A DNA stretch of 64,000 nucleotides from an uncultured Duncaniella sp. (GCA_910577255.1 CAJTMH010000004.1:124001-188000), one strand, 5' to 3'; counted from the first letter of the stretch, positions 15,501-24,185 are shown. Program-made: numbers and translations. Notes: a model not told the origin generated them from the sequence alone.

Positions 15501-17381
15501 GTCGAACTCGGCGGTATATTTCGTTTCCGGTATGCCGAGGGCGTTCAGAACCTCACGTTTGAATATGGACCACCCTTTGCCGCCGATGAAGCCGGAGATG
15601 AAATCCTCGCTCGATAGTTGACCCCGGAACTCGGATGCGCCGTTGACCTGCAGCTGCGCAAGCGTAGCCTTGAGCCGGGTGAGCAGTTCACCGAATATGG
15701 CGTTGCCGTCAGCATCGATCTTAGCTCCGCTCAGCCCCTCTTTGTAAGTGCCGACCTCCAGCCCGGCAAGGAACTTGATCAGCCCCGCCGCCTCGTCGTC
15801 ATGAAGCCGGGAGAGCGCACGCTTGGCAATCTCCTTGATCGTGCGCAGCGCGCTCAATATGTTTGTATCAGTGAACGGTGTATTGTCACCGGTGCCTATG
15901 ATATCCGGCAACCCCGCTTTTCCGCTCTCGACATAGTTCTTGATGCCGGTTATATTATCCCGCACCTTATCGAGGGTGCGACGGCTCAATGCGTCACTGA
16001 TCTCAAGATCCATCTGCGAAGGCAGATTGACCTTACGGGTTATTTTTGTAATGCGGCTGTCTCGATAACCGGGACCGGGAAAATATTTCTCGCTCTCAAG
16101 GCGCACACGCCGACCTACCGTCAGAACGATATTGTTCTGCTCAATCCATACGTGATCTGTCGGGGCCTTATACACCGCTACGTCAAGGGCGTGGTCGGCA
16201 TTATATTTGTTTACGGCGTCCAGCAGTTCGGCTTCAGCACGCCTGTAATATTCATCGGGCATCCTGATGTTCCAAGGAATGTACCTGTCACCGGGCTTAG
16301 GCACCAGCGTCGTGCCCGGCAACTGTGTACCGTCATCGTATGGCCAGATGGTGATGATTTCAAACTCACGGGTAGCGCTGTCAAAATTGACCTCGAAATA
16401 ATATGTGCCGTTATCCTCGTTTCCAAGACCGGCAAGCTCGCTGCCCTCTTGAAACGACACACGCTTTACAAGACCGCCTATCTCATATTGGTTCGGATCA
16501 AACGGCAGGTTATTGTCCTTGAAATAATAAACCGTGAATTTATTGCCGTCCTCGCCGGTAAGTTCCTCACTCCTGACGCTGCTGACAGTACCCGTATAAT
16601 GAGGATATATTCCGGAGAATGCCGCTTCCTCATAATGGTCCACCCTGCTGTATTTATCGGCATTGACTTCCACATAGCGTTGACCGCCGGGAAGGCGAAG
16701 CCGGGACGAACCGTATTTTGTCTGGTCTATGTTTTTGCTGCTTCCGACCGGAAACAGCCTTGTGTAGAATTTTACATTATCAGCATCGCCGCAATCAAGG
16801 GAAGTCAGACCTTTGTCATATCCGAGTGTCAAAGGTTCCCCATGTTCGCAACGACACAAATTAACGGTGGTTCCCTCTCCCCAGTATTCCACACCGACCT
16901 TCTCGGCGAGCTCACGCAGCGCCTCGTCACAATATTTGCCCCGGTAGTCTATAACGATGTTGTCAACGCCTTCGACTATGCCCACTTTCCAGTCGTTCGT
17001 GCCGAAACCGTCATTGATGCATTTTACAATCAACGCAAGATGCTCCCTCGGGGATGCGGTAAGCGTAAACACCGGCTCGTTATCACCGTCCACGCTCTTT
17101 ATCACAAGGAAATTCTTTATAAGGCTCTCGACACCGTACATTTTCAGGTTGTAGATCCATTCGCCGGTGCTTTTCTGCTTGGGACGGTACTGCTTTGTCA
17201 GCCAATATCGCTCCCACATGAAGTCCGCGTAATCATCGACATCAAGAGCTATATGCCGGGGCAATGTGAAGGACAGGGACAGCACATTATCCCCCTGTAT
17301 CTCCTTGACCTGTGTCGATGAGTTTTCAGGGGACAGCTCCGCCTTCAGGATACCTGTTTTGTCGTATATCTTTATAAGCAT
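12507..17381 (-). CDS. Large tail tip / baseplate hub and fibre protein
   Basis: A 1624-residue virion protein. The N-terminal ~450 residues look like a siphovirus tail-associated/endopeptidase-type hub (MLIKIYDKTGILKAELSPEN…, a LLxxI-like region, GGLVKRVSFQEGSELAG). A middle portion has beta-rich fibre modules. Residues about 1060-1200 are repetitive coiled coil, with units such as IGIDLDAAEATLSLHANYI and LGVRLNAAEGSITNYATRI repeated three or four times. A carbohydrate-binding-like segment with WHNTSDGHTYRY and a terminal beta domain follow. It stands between the distal tail protein and the fibre genes, the normal position for the tip/hub. Exact enzymatic activity, if any, is not visible. 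Confidence 0.78.
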   Translation of the reverse strand: MLIKIYDKTGILKAELSPENSSTQVKEIQGDNVLSLSFTLPRHIALDVDDYADFMWERYWLTKQYRPKQKSTGEWIYNLKMYGVESLIKNFLVIKSVDGDNEPVFTLTASPREHLALIVKCINDGFGTNDWKVGIVEGVDNIVIDYRGKYCDEALRELAEKVGVEYWGEGTTVNLCRCEHGEPLTLGYDKGLTSLDCGDADNVKFYTRLFPVGSSKNIDQTKYGSSRLRLPGGQRYVEVNADKYSRVDHYEEAAFSGIYPHYTGTVSSVRSEELTGEDGNKFTVYYFKDNNLPFDPNQYEIGGLVKRVSFQEGSELAGLGNEDNGTYYFEVNFDSATREFEIITIWPYDDGTQLPGTTLVPKPGDRYIPWNIRMPDEYYRRAEAELLDAVNKYNADHALDVAVYKAPTDHVWIEQNNIVLTVGRRVRLESEKYFPGPGYRDSRITKITRKVNLPSQMDLEISDALSRRTLDKVRDNITGIKNYVESGKAGLPDIIGTGDNTPFTDTNILSALRTIKEIAKRALSRLHDDEAAGLIKFLAGLEVGTYKEGLSGAKIDADGNAIFGELLTRLKATLAQLQVNGASEFRGQLSSEDFISGFIGGKGWSIFKREVLNALGIPETKYTAEFDDIVIRGTLRVFTMVISQLLGENDNRIFTGMMEVDHYDPATGRVYLQTHDGKFYNPFRKDDYIMVQQYNGMPSGENDHYITKHYELIITDAGCGDQSDGEDRLDWVELKNFVSADGRAAADVISKGDTFTRVDNATDADRKGLIQIITVGTATPYMDIVYGMKTDPDNYLKGRLGNLQGIHHHLFGWLDGFGELLTNLYAVGDFRLRRTGESIDAKIEMLKAMFATRYSNLRYELTEDDNYLRNATFDETMDGWTVQDDGKVITSNGKALLMNGNTYVADGRIAGIEQLDGRNVLHIKKSMIRQANALIRKPGTHKEYVPPAHNDMTDQWVDVKDTLYMSICFFAKSDGTLTIGMSGATSEPGSLPVPATVAVTSSMEWQDLQWQGTWDGKGDFVLQYTGDMYVSILSVTDKPLDDFKKEVSTQIIQTAGNIRLLGTNINNLKGTVTNLGIELDAAEEQIRIYADKYDKLNGTVTQIGIDLDAAEATLSLHANYIDNINDNITRLGVRLNAAEGSITNYATRISANETAISALRVKTDSISSTVAGVQGDLDTAKARIEAVAAIANSAGDAKVYNQASNPWNSWPSGQEHKYVGATWHNTSDGHTYRYIGYDNSNTWEDITNQQDSVSYILQNKDKISTVVGSFDSAGNLTNTSGLVTTAYASQIYATKTTVDALSGRVSTAEASINVHSTQIAMRVEKDGIISAINQSAESVTIQASKINFNGMVTMNNSFRVETNGTTHIGGFVVSGSGLTNGPDFSNDAYIIFRNDAHGCFAGIGGNVLPSTSGARGVARFENYDDSDWWGLGHNYALLVGARGAADNSAIAISGGYVSGLALKTQVIGHDSITQTTVPTTKSVTIARDVNSVYVSTHFNWRANSSKSYESKTREIRLTLPDMQPYDNGHVLFIKRGSNNGNYVRVIPGWSYRREYNSSTMKWETKSGRSYIIYDNESYATYSSPLTIESCGDAMCFIYHRELQVTISNVTYYGAWVQHKFPREW

Positions 17382-17404
17382 ATTGTAACATCGTTATAAT
17401 ACGG

Positions 17405-17866
17405 TTAAAAAGATGGTTCCGGCTCCTTGAATGTCACTTTGAAACGGCTTGCCTGAACCCCCTCCTTCCATAGATATGTAAGGGGCTTGTAAGATGTGCT
17501 CGACATATAATACATGCGCATGGTAAGACCGATGGAGGGGAAGTTAAATGAAAGCCACCCGTCGGCACCCTGCTTCAAGAACGTTATGAATGCACGATAC
17601 CGGGTAAGCCATCCGGTAACCGTCGGTGCGAATATGGCGAAATGCAGGGTAACTTCACGCTCCTCGTTTTTAACATCGAGTTTGTCTGAATATTTGGTGC
17701 CGTCATGCTCCCGTATATTCACTCCGACATGACTCTTGACCTTGGAAGGTGCCATGATGGCGGTGAGGTTCTCCCTGCCGCCGGCTTTCTCCTCGGTCAG
17801 GAAGGCTCCGAACTCACTCCAGATGTCGATGCCGTTGATTGTAACAAGTCCGTCAAGTCCACACAT
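17405..17866 (-). CDS. Distal tail-like protein
   Basis: A 153-residue protein (MCGLDGLVTINGIDIWSEFG…) placed directly after the tape measure gene and before the tip protein, the slot of distal tail (Dit) proteins in long-tailed phages. The sequence is beta-rich, with an aromatic C-terminus (FKVTFKEPEPSF) typical of tail-tube-like folds. It starts 5 nt before the tape measure start on the 3' side, i.e. 4 nt downstream of its stop codon. Assignment is by position and composition. Confidence 0.6.
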   Translation of the reverse strand: MCGLDGLVTINGIDIWSEFGAFLTEEKAGGRENLTAIMAPSKVKSHVGVNIREHDGTKYSDKLDVKNEEREVTLHFAIFAPTVTGWLTRYRAFITFLKQGADGWLSFNFPSIGLTMRMYYMSSTSYKPLTYLWKEGVQASRFKVTFKEPEPSF

Positions 17867-17870
17867 AGTC

Positions 17871-20800
17871 TTATATCTTTATTCCGTCACGTATTATCTG
17901 ATCAAGTTTCTCGTTGATTTCACGGGTATTCCGGGCCGTGTCCCCGGTATTTTCCTCTATTTTCGCCAAGCGGTCGAGCGCCACACCCATTTTTTGGGAG
18001 ACATCCTCCACATTCTCGTCGATGGAGACAGTGTGCATCTGTACGCTCGTGCCTATCCCTTCGAGTTTGGTGCCCTGATCCTGCGACATGGCGGTATAGA
18101 CACCGGCCCTCCCGCTTTGGGACTGCGACTGGGACTCTGAGTCCGGATCGTCAGGGTGGCGTATGTCGATGCCGGCTTTGTCAAACATACCCGCGACGGT
18201 CTCAAGCAATCCTTCAAGCGTGGGGAGATTGCTTCCGTAGCGGTCGATGAGTCCCGCGGTGAGCTTGGCAACCTCGCCCATAAGCTCCTGTTCGGTCATC
18301 TTTCCTTCAGCGTATTTCTCATAAAGAGCGGATATGTCGTCACTGAAGCTCCCCACCACCTTGTCAAGGACTATCGTCCTGAGCATGTCGGTTACTATGT
18401 TCCGGAATGTGTCGGATGCATACTCCTTGAAGGAATCAAGCGCATCCTTGCCGTTGTCGAGCCAGTCCCATAAACCGTCCACGAAGTTGCCGACAAGCGG
18501 TTCATACAGGGAACTTACATATTCGTGCAGGTTCTGAAGATACTCGTCATATTTCTCCCGAAGCTCGATGAGGGCCTCAAGAGTCTCCTTGGTCTGGCCG
18601 ACAAGTTTATTGCCGTAGTTGTCAAGTATCGAACGGGCAAGCTCCTTGTCTATAAGCCCTCTATCATCAAACAGTTCGCCGAGACCGTTTTTGCGCGCCC
18701 AAGACACAAGGTCTTCGGTTTTCTGGGAATGGCCTCCAATACCCGAACCGAGGAATCCGCTGCTCTTTTTGCGTGTCTCGATACGGAGATTATTGATTGC
18801 TGCCGTAGTGCCTTCTTTATAGCCCCCCTGTCCCCAGATGTCCCGCCACTCGTCCCACCATGACAATGCGGACAGGTTGCCCATCACCCAATTGAATGCT
18901 CCGGTGAGCCAGCCCCCGCCGCTTTGATTGCGGTATATTGCCTGCGCCTCGGCTGCCTTCTTCACATAGGCGGCATAAACCTCGTCATGATATTCACGCC
19001 AGTTTCGCAGGTTCCGCAGGCCGTCCTCGGCAAACCATGTGTCCTCCTCATGGCGGGCATCCATAACGGCTATTCGATACTGGCTCACTGCGTCAGTTAG
19101 GGCGTTGATCTCCTTTACCTTCTCAGCATAGGCTTCGTATTCCTTGAATGCCTTGTTGTTGCCAAGCTCGCTTATCTTCTGCAGTAACTGAACCGCAGTG
19201 GAAACAAGGGCCAGAATTATCGAGGCTTTCTCGACTGCGGAGACAGCCTCCACGCCGACTTTCTGCACGGTGGCTATTCCGTCGATGGTGTCAGTGACAA
19301 AGCTCCCGATATCCATTATCAGACCCACAATCTCGCCGGCAGTACCTCCGATGGCATTGCCGACACCTTTAATGGCTTCCGTCAGCTGCGAGACGCTATC
19401 CCGGGCTTCCTTCTCTGCCTTGACAAAGTTGTTGCTCGCCCTGACATGCCGGTCCTTTGCCTCGGTGTATTTTTTCAGCGCCTCGCCCATGCTGAGATAG
19501 GTGGCTACAATAACCGGCTTGCCGTTGGCGTCAACGCCTTCGGACTTGAGACCTGTAAAGATTTTGCCTCCGTTGGTCACGGTATCGAGCTGCCGTTTGG
19601 CTGCAGCAAGCTCACGCTGGGCCACCGACAATTCCTGCGCCCTTTTAGACAAAGCACCAAACGGATCACGGCTGTCCAACTCATCCATTATCTCGCGGAT
19701 TGTCGTAGTATATTCGCGCAGGTCCTGAGGGTCAAGAACCGAGGACGCTGCGGTCTTGGCTTTCTCAAGCTGTGAAAGAAGTTCGTTCAGGGTCTCGGTC
19801 GAGGTGCCGCGAAGATCCTCAAAGGCGCGGATATAATCGGGCGACTGGCGCAGCACATCGAAGTCATGCGCCATCAGTTCCTTCCCTTTGGATTTTATAG
19901 CCTCGGCCATGGAACGGTCAATCCGCGCCACAGCTTCAGCATCTCCGGCAGATTCAGCCTGTAACCGGGCTTTACGAAGCTCCGCTATCTCGGAGTTATA
20001 CCGCTCCTCTATTTCTTTGCGTTGGTCGGCATAGGATTGATATTTATCCAGAAGCTCCTTATAAAGATTGTCCGTGCCGGCTTTCATGGCGGCGTCCGCG
20101 CTTTCCTGCGCCCTCGTGATCTGCTCCTGCTGCTCGGTAGTCAACCCGTATTCATTCAGCCCGACAGTTCCGGCTTCCTTATTCCGTGCGGCAAAATCAT
20201 CCCGCATCTTGTCTATCTCGGCACATTGCTTCTCATAGTCAAGAGCTATCTGACGGCGGCGGCGCTCGGCACTGTCGGCCATTTGGTCGATTTCATCCTG
20301 CTCGTTCTGCCAACGGAGCTTACGCAACTCCTCCGCAGCCTTGCGGACTGCCTCCAACCGCTCATCTTTGCCGGGAACGGTCTTAGATTGGCTCTCTACA
20401 GTTGTGGCTGCCATCTGTGGAATTCTGAGTGCTGCAAGGGCGTCCTCAGTCGCCCCGATTTCTTTCTGCAGATCACCCACGCGTTTTTCAGCTTCATCAG
20501 CGGCCGCCTTTATCTGACGGTCACGCTCCTGAAGGGCAAGCCTGTTGCTTTCTGAGTTATATGTCTGCGCATCACTGACTTCATAGGTGTAAGTTTTCCA
20601 CGTCCTTCCGACACCGGCAGAGGTCACGGCATAGTGATCGTGAGCGACCTCCCGTACCCCCTTCATGCCACGTGCCTTTGCATCAGCGTAACTAACCTCA
20701 TCACCTTTGGATTTGACACCGTACCGGGCATTGCGCCGGGCAAGTTCCTGCTTCTCGATCATCGTCGAGTAAGCGCCGGTGACAGCCTTGTCAAGAGCAG

Positions 20801-22049
20801 CCGCCTTGGCGCGCAGAACGAATGATTGCACCACGTTAGAGGTGTTGTTGACAAGCACAGCTTCCGCATCCTTGACATTGTTTACAGACAATCCAAGTTC
20901 CTGAAAAGCCTTCTTGTTCTCATCGACAAATTTACGCCGCTTTGACATGTCATCCCCGAGGGCTTTCCACGCGCGCTGCAGTTTATTATATGCGGCAATC
21001 TGGGAACCCGCACTTTCCCCTATCGACCGGGCGATTTCCCCGTTGATTTCCTTTGTGCGCTCCAGTTGTGCCTGACGCTCCTCCTCGGCTTTCTTTGCGG
21101 CATCGTTGCCTTTCGCAAACGCGTATAGGGCACCTACAACGGTGACTATGGCCATCGCGAGCAGCACATAGGGATTCGCCTTGGCTACAGCGTTGAATGC
21201 CGCCTGTGCGACCGTGGCCGCTTTGGTGGCGATGACACCGCGCCCTACCGCCCATGTGCGTATGGTCTCGGCAGTGGCGGCGGCGTTGGTCTGTATTGTG
21301 TTGACTCCCTGCATGAGGGCGGACTGCCCCTGAAGATTGACTTGCATGGAGGTAAGGGCATTACTCGCCACAAGTGCCGTCTGCAGACGTGTCTGTACTT
21401 CAATGAGGTCGGCTTCGCTGAGTCCGAGAGCCTGTGCTCCGGCGGTCGCCAGCCCGAACCCGTCAACGACAAGCTGCATACCTCCCGCCAATTGATCGAA
21501 GCCGCGAGTGTCGGATGCTGCGTTGGTGACGGCTTGGGAAGTGTCCACTATTGCATCGTTGAGCTCTCCGGCTTTCTCGGTAAGTTCATCGATATGGCGG
21601 GCAAGTTCCCGACCTTGCGCAGTCTGTTTCTCTGCATCTGTCAGGGAACGGTAAGCCAACAGCAATGTGGCTATCTCTTCGCGGACATTACGTAGCTGCA
21701 TACGCAGTGACTGCCCGGCATTCTCGGATTCTGCCTTGAGTCGGCGTTGCTCTTCCTCCAATTGCCTGATGGCCGCACGTTCCCCTTCCAGTTCGCTCTT
21801 GTAGGCTTTGAGTTTAGCCTGAGCCTCCATCCAGCTTTTACCGGGTGCCGCATTTTTTAGGCTCTTTTCAAGACGGGCATATTCCTTCTCCATGCCGCTG
21901 ACATAGCTTTTCTGCAGCTTCAGGGATTCGGTGATTTCCTTGAGCTCCTTTTTGGATTCATCGGAAAAACGCGCCACTGTCTGACCGGCCTTCTTAAGAC
22001 CGGGGGACAGTCCGTCCTGTAAAAATATCTCAAGCTCTACTGGCTTCAT
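17871..22049 (-). CDS. Tape measure protein
   Basis: A 1392-residue protein, the longest helical protein in the tail operon, which sets tail length. The first ~150 residues are charged coiled coil (FSDESKKELKEITESLK…). A hydrophobic membrane-like stretch (YVLLAMAIVTVVGALYAFAKG, about 295-315) is typical of tape measures. Long helical tracts with KDxAAxKAEEER and EIEERYNSEIAEL motifs continue, with a second hydrophobic region near 910-990 and a Ser/Gln-rich linker (SQSQSQSG) near the end. It follows the frameshifted G/GT chaperone genes, which confirms the assignment. Confidence 0.9.
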   Translation of the reverse strand: MKPVELEIFLQDGLSPGLKKAGQTVARFSDESKKELKEITESLKLQKSYVSGMEKEYARLEKSLKNAAPGKSWMEAQAKLKAYKSELEGERAAIRQLEEEQRRLKAESENAGQSLRMQLRNVREEIATLLLAYRSLTDAEKQTAQGRELARHIDELTEKAGELNDAIVDTSQAVTNAASDTRGFDQLAGGMQLVVDGFGLATAGAQALGLSEADLIEVQTRLQTALVASNALTSMQVNLQGQSALMQGVNTIQTNAAATAETIRTWAVGRGVIATKAATVAQAAFNAVAKANPYVLLAMAIVTVVGALYAFAKGNDAAKKAEEERQAQLERTKEINGEIARSIGESAGSQIAAYNKLQRAWKALGDDMSKRRKFVDENKKAFQELGLSVNNVKDAEAVLVNNTSNVVQSFVLRAKAAALDKAVTGAYSTMIEKQELARRNARYGVKSKGDEVSYADAKARGMKGVREVAHDHYAVTSAGVGRTWKTYTYEVSDAQTYNSESNRLALQERDRQIKAAADEAEKRVGDLQKEIGATEDALAALRIPQMAATTVESQSKTVPGKDERLEAVRKAAEELRKLRWQNEQDEIDQMADSAERRRRQIALDYEKQCAEIDKMRDDFAARNKEAGTVGLNEYGLTTEQQEQITRAQESADAAMKAGTDNLYKELLDKYQSYADQRKEIEERYNSEIAELRKARLQAESAGDAEAVARIDRSMAEAIKSKGKELMAHDFDVLRQSPDYIRAFEDLRGTSTETLNELLSQLEKAKTAASSVLDPQDLREYTTTIREIMDELDSRDPFGALSKRAQELSVAQRELAAAKRQLDTVTNGGKIFTGLKSEGVDANGKPVIVATYLSMGEALKKYTEAKDRHVRASNNFVKAEKEARDSVSQLTEAIKGVGNAIGGTAGEIVGLIMDIGSFVTDTIDGIATVQKVGVEAVSAVEKASIILALVSTAVQLLQKISELGNNKAFKEYEAYAEKVKEINALTDAVSQYRIAVMDARHEEDTWFAEDGLRNLRNWREYHDEVYAAYVKKAAEAQAIYRNQSGGGWLTGAFNWVMGNLSALSWWDEWRDIWGQGGYKEGTTAAINNLRIETRKKSSGFLGSGIGGHSQKTEDLVSWARKNGLGELFDDRGLIDKELARSILDNYGNKLVGQTKETLEALIELREKYDEYLQNLHEYVSSLYEPLVGNFVDGLWDWLDNGKDALDSFKEYASDTFRNIVTDMLRTIVLDKVVGSFSDDISALYEKYAEGKMTEQELMGEVAKLTAGLIDRYGSNLPTLEGLLETVAGMFDKAGIDIRHPDDPDSESQSQSQSGRAGVYTAMSQDQGTKLEGIGTSVQMHTVSIDENVEDVSQKMGVALDRLAKIEENTGDTARNTREINEKLDQIIRDGIKI

Positions 22050-22055
22050 GCTTTT

Positions 22056-22535
22056 TCAATGTTTCAGGTTGCTTTTGAAAAATCCGGCTACTTCTGCAGC
22101 CTGCTCTTCCGGAGTGGCGTTTACAATGTTATTGCCGGAAGATGATTTGGGGCTTTTGTTTGTCTTTTTGTAATGAGGAGCATCACTCAACATCATTATC
22201 AAGGTCTGATAGTTCACCTTGTTAAGGATGTAGTCAACACTCCATCCTGTGACGTCGGCGATCTGCCATATAAATCCGAAGATGCTATGGGAGCTTTCAT
22301 AACCGCTCGTTAACTCATCTTCGCCTTTCGGCTCAGTCTCGGCTTCATCGGATTCGTCCGCTCGGCCAATCTGATAATATTCGTAAAAGGGTCGGTACCC
22401 ATGAGACTCACAAAACGATGTATGGCACCAATCTGGTAACGATGCTCCACACAGTTGCGGATAAACCATGAGACCGGGCGCAGGAACCGGCGCCGAATGG
22501 GACCGACACAGATGGCACATGCTATCATGTGACAT
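22056..22535 (-). CDS. Tail assembly chaperone, downstream (T) frame of a -1 frameshift
   Basis: This frame overlaps the G gene by 225 nt in the -1 frame. Its own first 60 residues (MSHDSMCHLC…) are shadow translation of the G gene; the meaningful part begins at about 22328 with KGEDELTSGYESSHSIFGFIWQIADVTGWSV and ends FFKSNLKH. Fused to G by -1 slippage at 22325-22331 it would give a G-T protein of about 246 residues. Such G/GT pairs are required for tape-measure assembly in lambda-like tails, and the tape measure gene follows at 6 nt. Confidence 0.7.
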   Translation of the reverse strand: MSHDSMCHLCRSHSAPVPAPGLMVYPQLCGASLPDWCHTSFCESHGYRPFYEYYQIGRADESDEAETEPKGEDELTSGYESSHSIFGFIWQIADVTGWSVDYILNKVNYQTLIMMLSDAPHYKKTNKSPKSSSGNNIVNATPEEQAAEVAGFFKSNLKH

Positions 22536-22798
22536 ATTTTGGCTCCGTGGTCGGCGATGAACCGCATCTGCTCCTCGCTGTTGAAAGCCGCCATCTGCGC
22601 CGCCGTCACACCCATTGACAGATATGTCCGGGCAAAATCTATCTGCCCGGACATGTAAGGTCGTTTGAGGGTGACACGAAGCACGACTGGGCGTTTACGG
22701 AACGGCACCTTGAATCCCTTTAGCGGAATTGATATTCCACGGTTCAACAGCGCGTCGGCAGCTTCGCACTGTATCGCCCTTGCCGTAGCTTCATCCAT
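22310..22798 (-). CDS. Tail assembly chaperone G (frame 0)
   Basis: A 162-residue protein starting MDEATARAIQCEAAD and ending KPRLSRKAKMS. The gene sits between the tail tube gene and tape measure gene, the location of lambda gpG. Near its 3' end, codons CGA AAG lie in a CCGAAAG heptamer at which ribosomes can slip -1 into the overlapping T frame. Size and position fit Mu/lambda-type tail chaperones; there is no enzyme motif. Confidence 0.7.
   Translation of the reverse strand: MDEATARAIQCEAADALLNRGISIPLKGFKVPFRKRPVVLRVTLKRPYMSGQIDFARTYLSMGVTAAQMAAFNSEEQMRFIADHGAKICHMIACAICVGPIRRRFLRPVSWFIRNCVEHRYQIGAIHRFVSLMGTDPFTNIIRLAERTNPMKPRLSRKAKMS
22325..22331 (-). other. Candidate -1 ribosomal frameshift site in the G/GT gene
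   Basis: On the minus strand the heptamer is C CGA AAG in frame 0, which re-pairs as CCG AAA after a -1 slip. It lies 12 nt before the frame-0 stop (22310-22312), and the -1 frame is open from there to 22056. Confidence 0.6.
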
Positions 22799-22810
22799 GC
22801 TCTGTCAGGA

Positions 22811-23365
22811 TTAGGAGCCGGCTGCGGCTTCGGTCTCTTCGGGAAGGAGCCATCCGTTGTCGGCGCTCCATTCTGTCGGTAATTCCGTGCTTTCGAACAC
22901 TCCGTAAGGGGGGACCTTGTCGGCCACAGGCGCCGCCACCTTCAGTTCTACTTCAATCTTTGCGGTCTCGGTGAGGGTGAGCTTGCCGCCGAGATCCGAC
23001 AGCAGCGTGGCGTTGGGGATAAGTACGGACTGGCCGGAAACAAGTTCAAGCTCCCACGGCCCTTCCATCACTATGATTTTTCTCGGGGCGGTCCAGCCTG
23101 TCACTTTCTCTCCCTTTTTATGGAGAGAACCGCCAAGGAGCTGTTGAAGACTCTCGAAATTCAACTGGATCATGTCGAACTTGGGTCCGATCTTACCGTT
23201 TGACTGAGGTATCACAAGAACCGGCGCACCCGGGACCTGCTCCGCATCTATCTCGGCAGACTCGGGCTTCGTACCGCCCATGTCGAAACTGTTTTTGGCT
23301 ATATAGCCGACTTTCTTGTTTTTATATTTTACGGCACCTATGCCGTACATGAAGTCTTTGTTCAT
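22811..23365 (-). CDS. Major tail tube-like protein
   Basis: A 184-residue protein beginning MNKDFMYGIGAVKYKNKKVGYIAKNSFDMGG, with a beta-rich middle (KVTGWTAPRKIIVMEGPWELELVSG) and an acidic C-terminus. Its size, its GxG-rich N-terminus and the position immediately upstream of the G/GT chaperone and tape measure genes identify it as the probable tail tube protein. No sheath protein is found, so the tail is probably flexible (siphovirus-like), unlike Mu's contractile tail. Confidence 0.65.
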   Translation of the reverse strand: MNKDFMYGIGAVKYKNKKVGYIAKNSFDMGGTKPESAEIDAEQVPGAPVLVIPQSNGKIGPKFDMIQLNFESLQQLLGGSLHKKGEKVTGWTAPRKIIVMEGPWELELVSGQSVLIPNATLLSDLGGKLTLTETAKIEVELKVAAPVADKVPPYGVFESTELPTEWSADNGWLLPEETEAAAGS

Positions 23366-23844
23366 TTCTCTTTCTTTTTCAGATTGAATGTAATTGTTAC
23401 AAGTACCCCGGAAACTATACCCAAAACATAAATCAGTATAGGGTCTGCCAATGGGTCTGAGCGTTTCTGCCGCTCCTGTATAAGTTCGTTCTGTTTCTGT
23501 TCGAGAGCATCACGCGCAGTATGATAGAGTGCCTCGTAGTATTCTACTTGACGTTGCAGCGAATCACATGTGCCGGTAATGTATATCACACCACCTTTTT
23601 GCTTCGCCTCTATATGCGCCCGGTCTTTACTTTCGCGAAAGACGGCTCCCTCTGGTAGCTTAAGGAGGCTGTCCACGGATACCGTAAGATTCACCTTGCT
23701 CCCCGGGATCATCTCGGTCTGAATGTGTTTTACTACAATACCCGTCGTGTCGCTCCTCTCGGATGTCGAAGATGTCTGCTCCTGCTGCATCTGAGTCTTT
23801 TTGGTTGTCGCGCAACTTGAAAAGCACAGGACAATAATCAGCAT
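23362..23844 (-). CDS. Lipoprotein with C-terminal membrane helix (candidate unimolecular spanin)
   Basis: From the ATG at 23844 the product is 160 residues: a signal/lipobox MLIIVLCFSSC with Cys 11 as lipid anchor, a periplasmic helical region with coiled-coil character (DSLQRQVEYYEALYHTARDALEQKQNELIQ) and a terminal membrane helix (ILIYVLGIVSGVLVTITF) ending in KKKEK. An outer-membrane lipid anchor plus an inner-membrane helix in one chain is the design of u-spanins (phage T1 gp11), which fuse the two membranes at lysis. The frame stays open to 23958, giving an Arg-rich n-region of up to 38 more residues, so the start is uncertain. The 5' part overlaps the holin-like gene out of frame, as Rz/Rz1 genes often do; the stop overlaps the tail tube start by 4 nt. 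Confidence 0.65.
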   Translation of the reverse strand: MLIIVLCFSSCATTKKTQMQQEQTSSTSERSDTTGIVVKHIQTEMIPGSKVNLTVSVDSLLKLPEGAVFRESKDRAHIEAKQKGGVIYITGTCDSLQRQVEYYEALYHTARDALEQKQNELIQERQKRSDPLADPILIYVLGIVSGVLVTITFNLKKKEK

Positions 23845-24160
23845 GACGGCAGCCGGAAGCAGCCTCGACAGCCTTGCGCAACCGGGCCATCTCGCGTTTG
23901 GTTGAAGCCATCTCCTTCTTTGTTGACTGAAGGTCTGTTCTCGTAGCGTTGAGTTCATCTTTCAAGGGTTTTACGATATTCTCCACCAAAATCCGTGTGG
24001 CATTCTCGGTGTTGGTGATACGCACGGTCTCGGCATCTGCCCGGGCTTTCTCTGCATCGGCGTTAGCCTTGCGCACGGTCGCTTTCATAGTAGCTACCGC
24101 CACCACGAGGGCGACAAGACCGCCACCAAGCAATATGTTGAGGATTTCGCTGAAGGACAT
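23660..24160 (-). CDS. Membrane-anchored coiled-coil protein, lysis cassette (holin or i-spanin-like)
   Basis: A 166-residue protein with one N-terminal transmembrane helix (ILLGGGLVALVVAVATM, about 8-25), then a long charged coiled coil (KANADAEKARADAETVR… to MARLRKAVEAA, to about 100) and a Cys/Asp-rich tail. It lies between the amidase and the lipoprotein gene and overlaps the latter by about 185 nt. The topology fits an i-spanin (Rz-like) better than a classical holin, which usually has two or three helices. Which lysis role it plays is open. Confidence 0.6.
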   Translation of the reverse strand: MSFSEILNILLGGGLVALVVAVATMKATVRKANADAEKARADAETVRITNTENATRILVENIVKPLKDELNATRTDLQSTKKEMASTKREMARLRKAVEAASGCRHADYCPVLFKLRDNQKDSDAAGADIFDIREERHDGYCSKTHSDRDDPGEQGESYGIRGQPP

Positions 24161-24185
24161 CGCTGTGTTTGGTTTTAATTGTTGT

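Noticed and set aside
15618..17321. A 567-codon plus-strand frame inside the tail tip gene
   Set aside because: It lies wholly antisense to the 1624-residue baseplate gene, has no protein-like motifs and fits codon-bias mirroring in GC-rich DNA.
23660..23958. Upstream extension of the spanin-like gene to 23958
   Set aside because: The extra 38 residues lie antiphase inside the coiled-coil gene and precede a good lipobox start at 23844; kept only as an alternative start.
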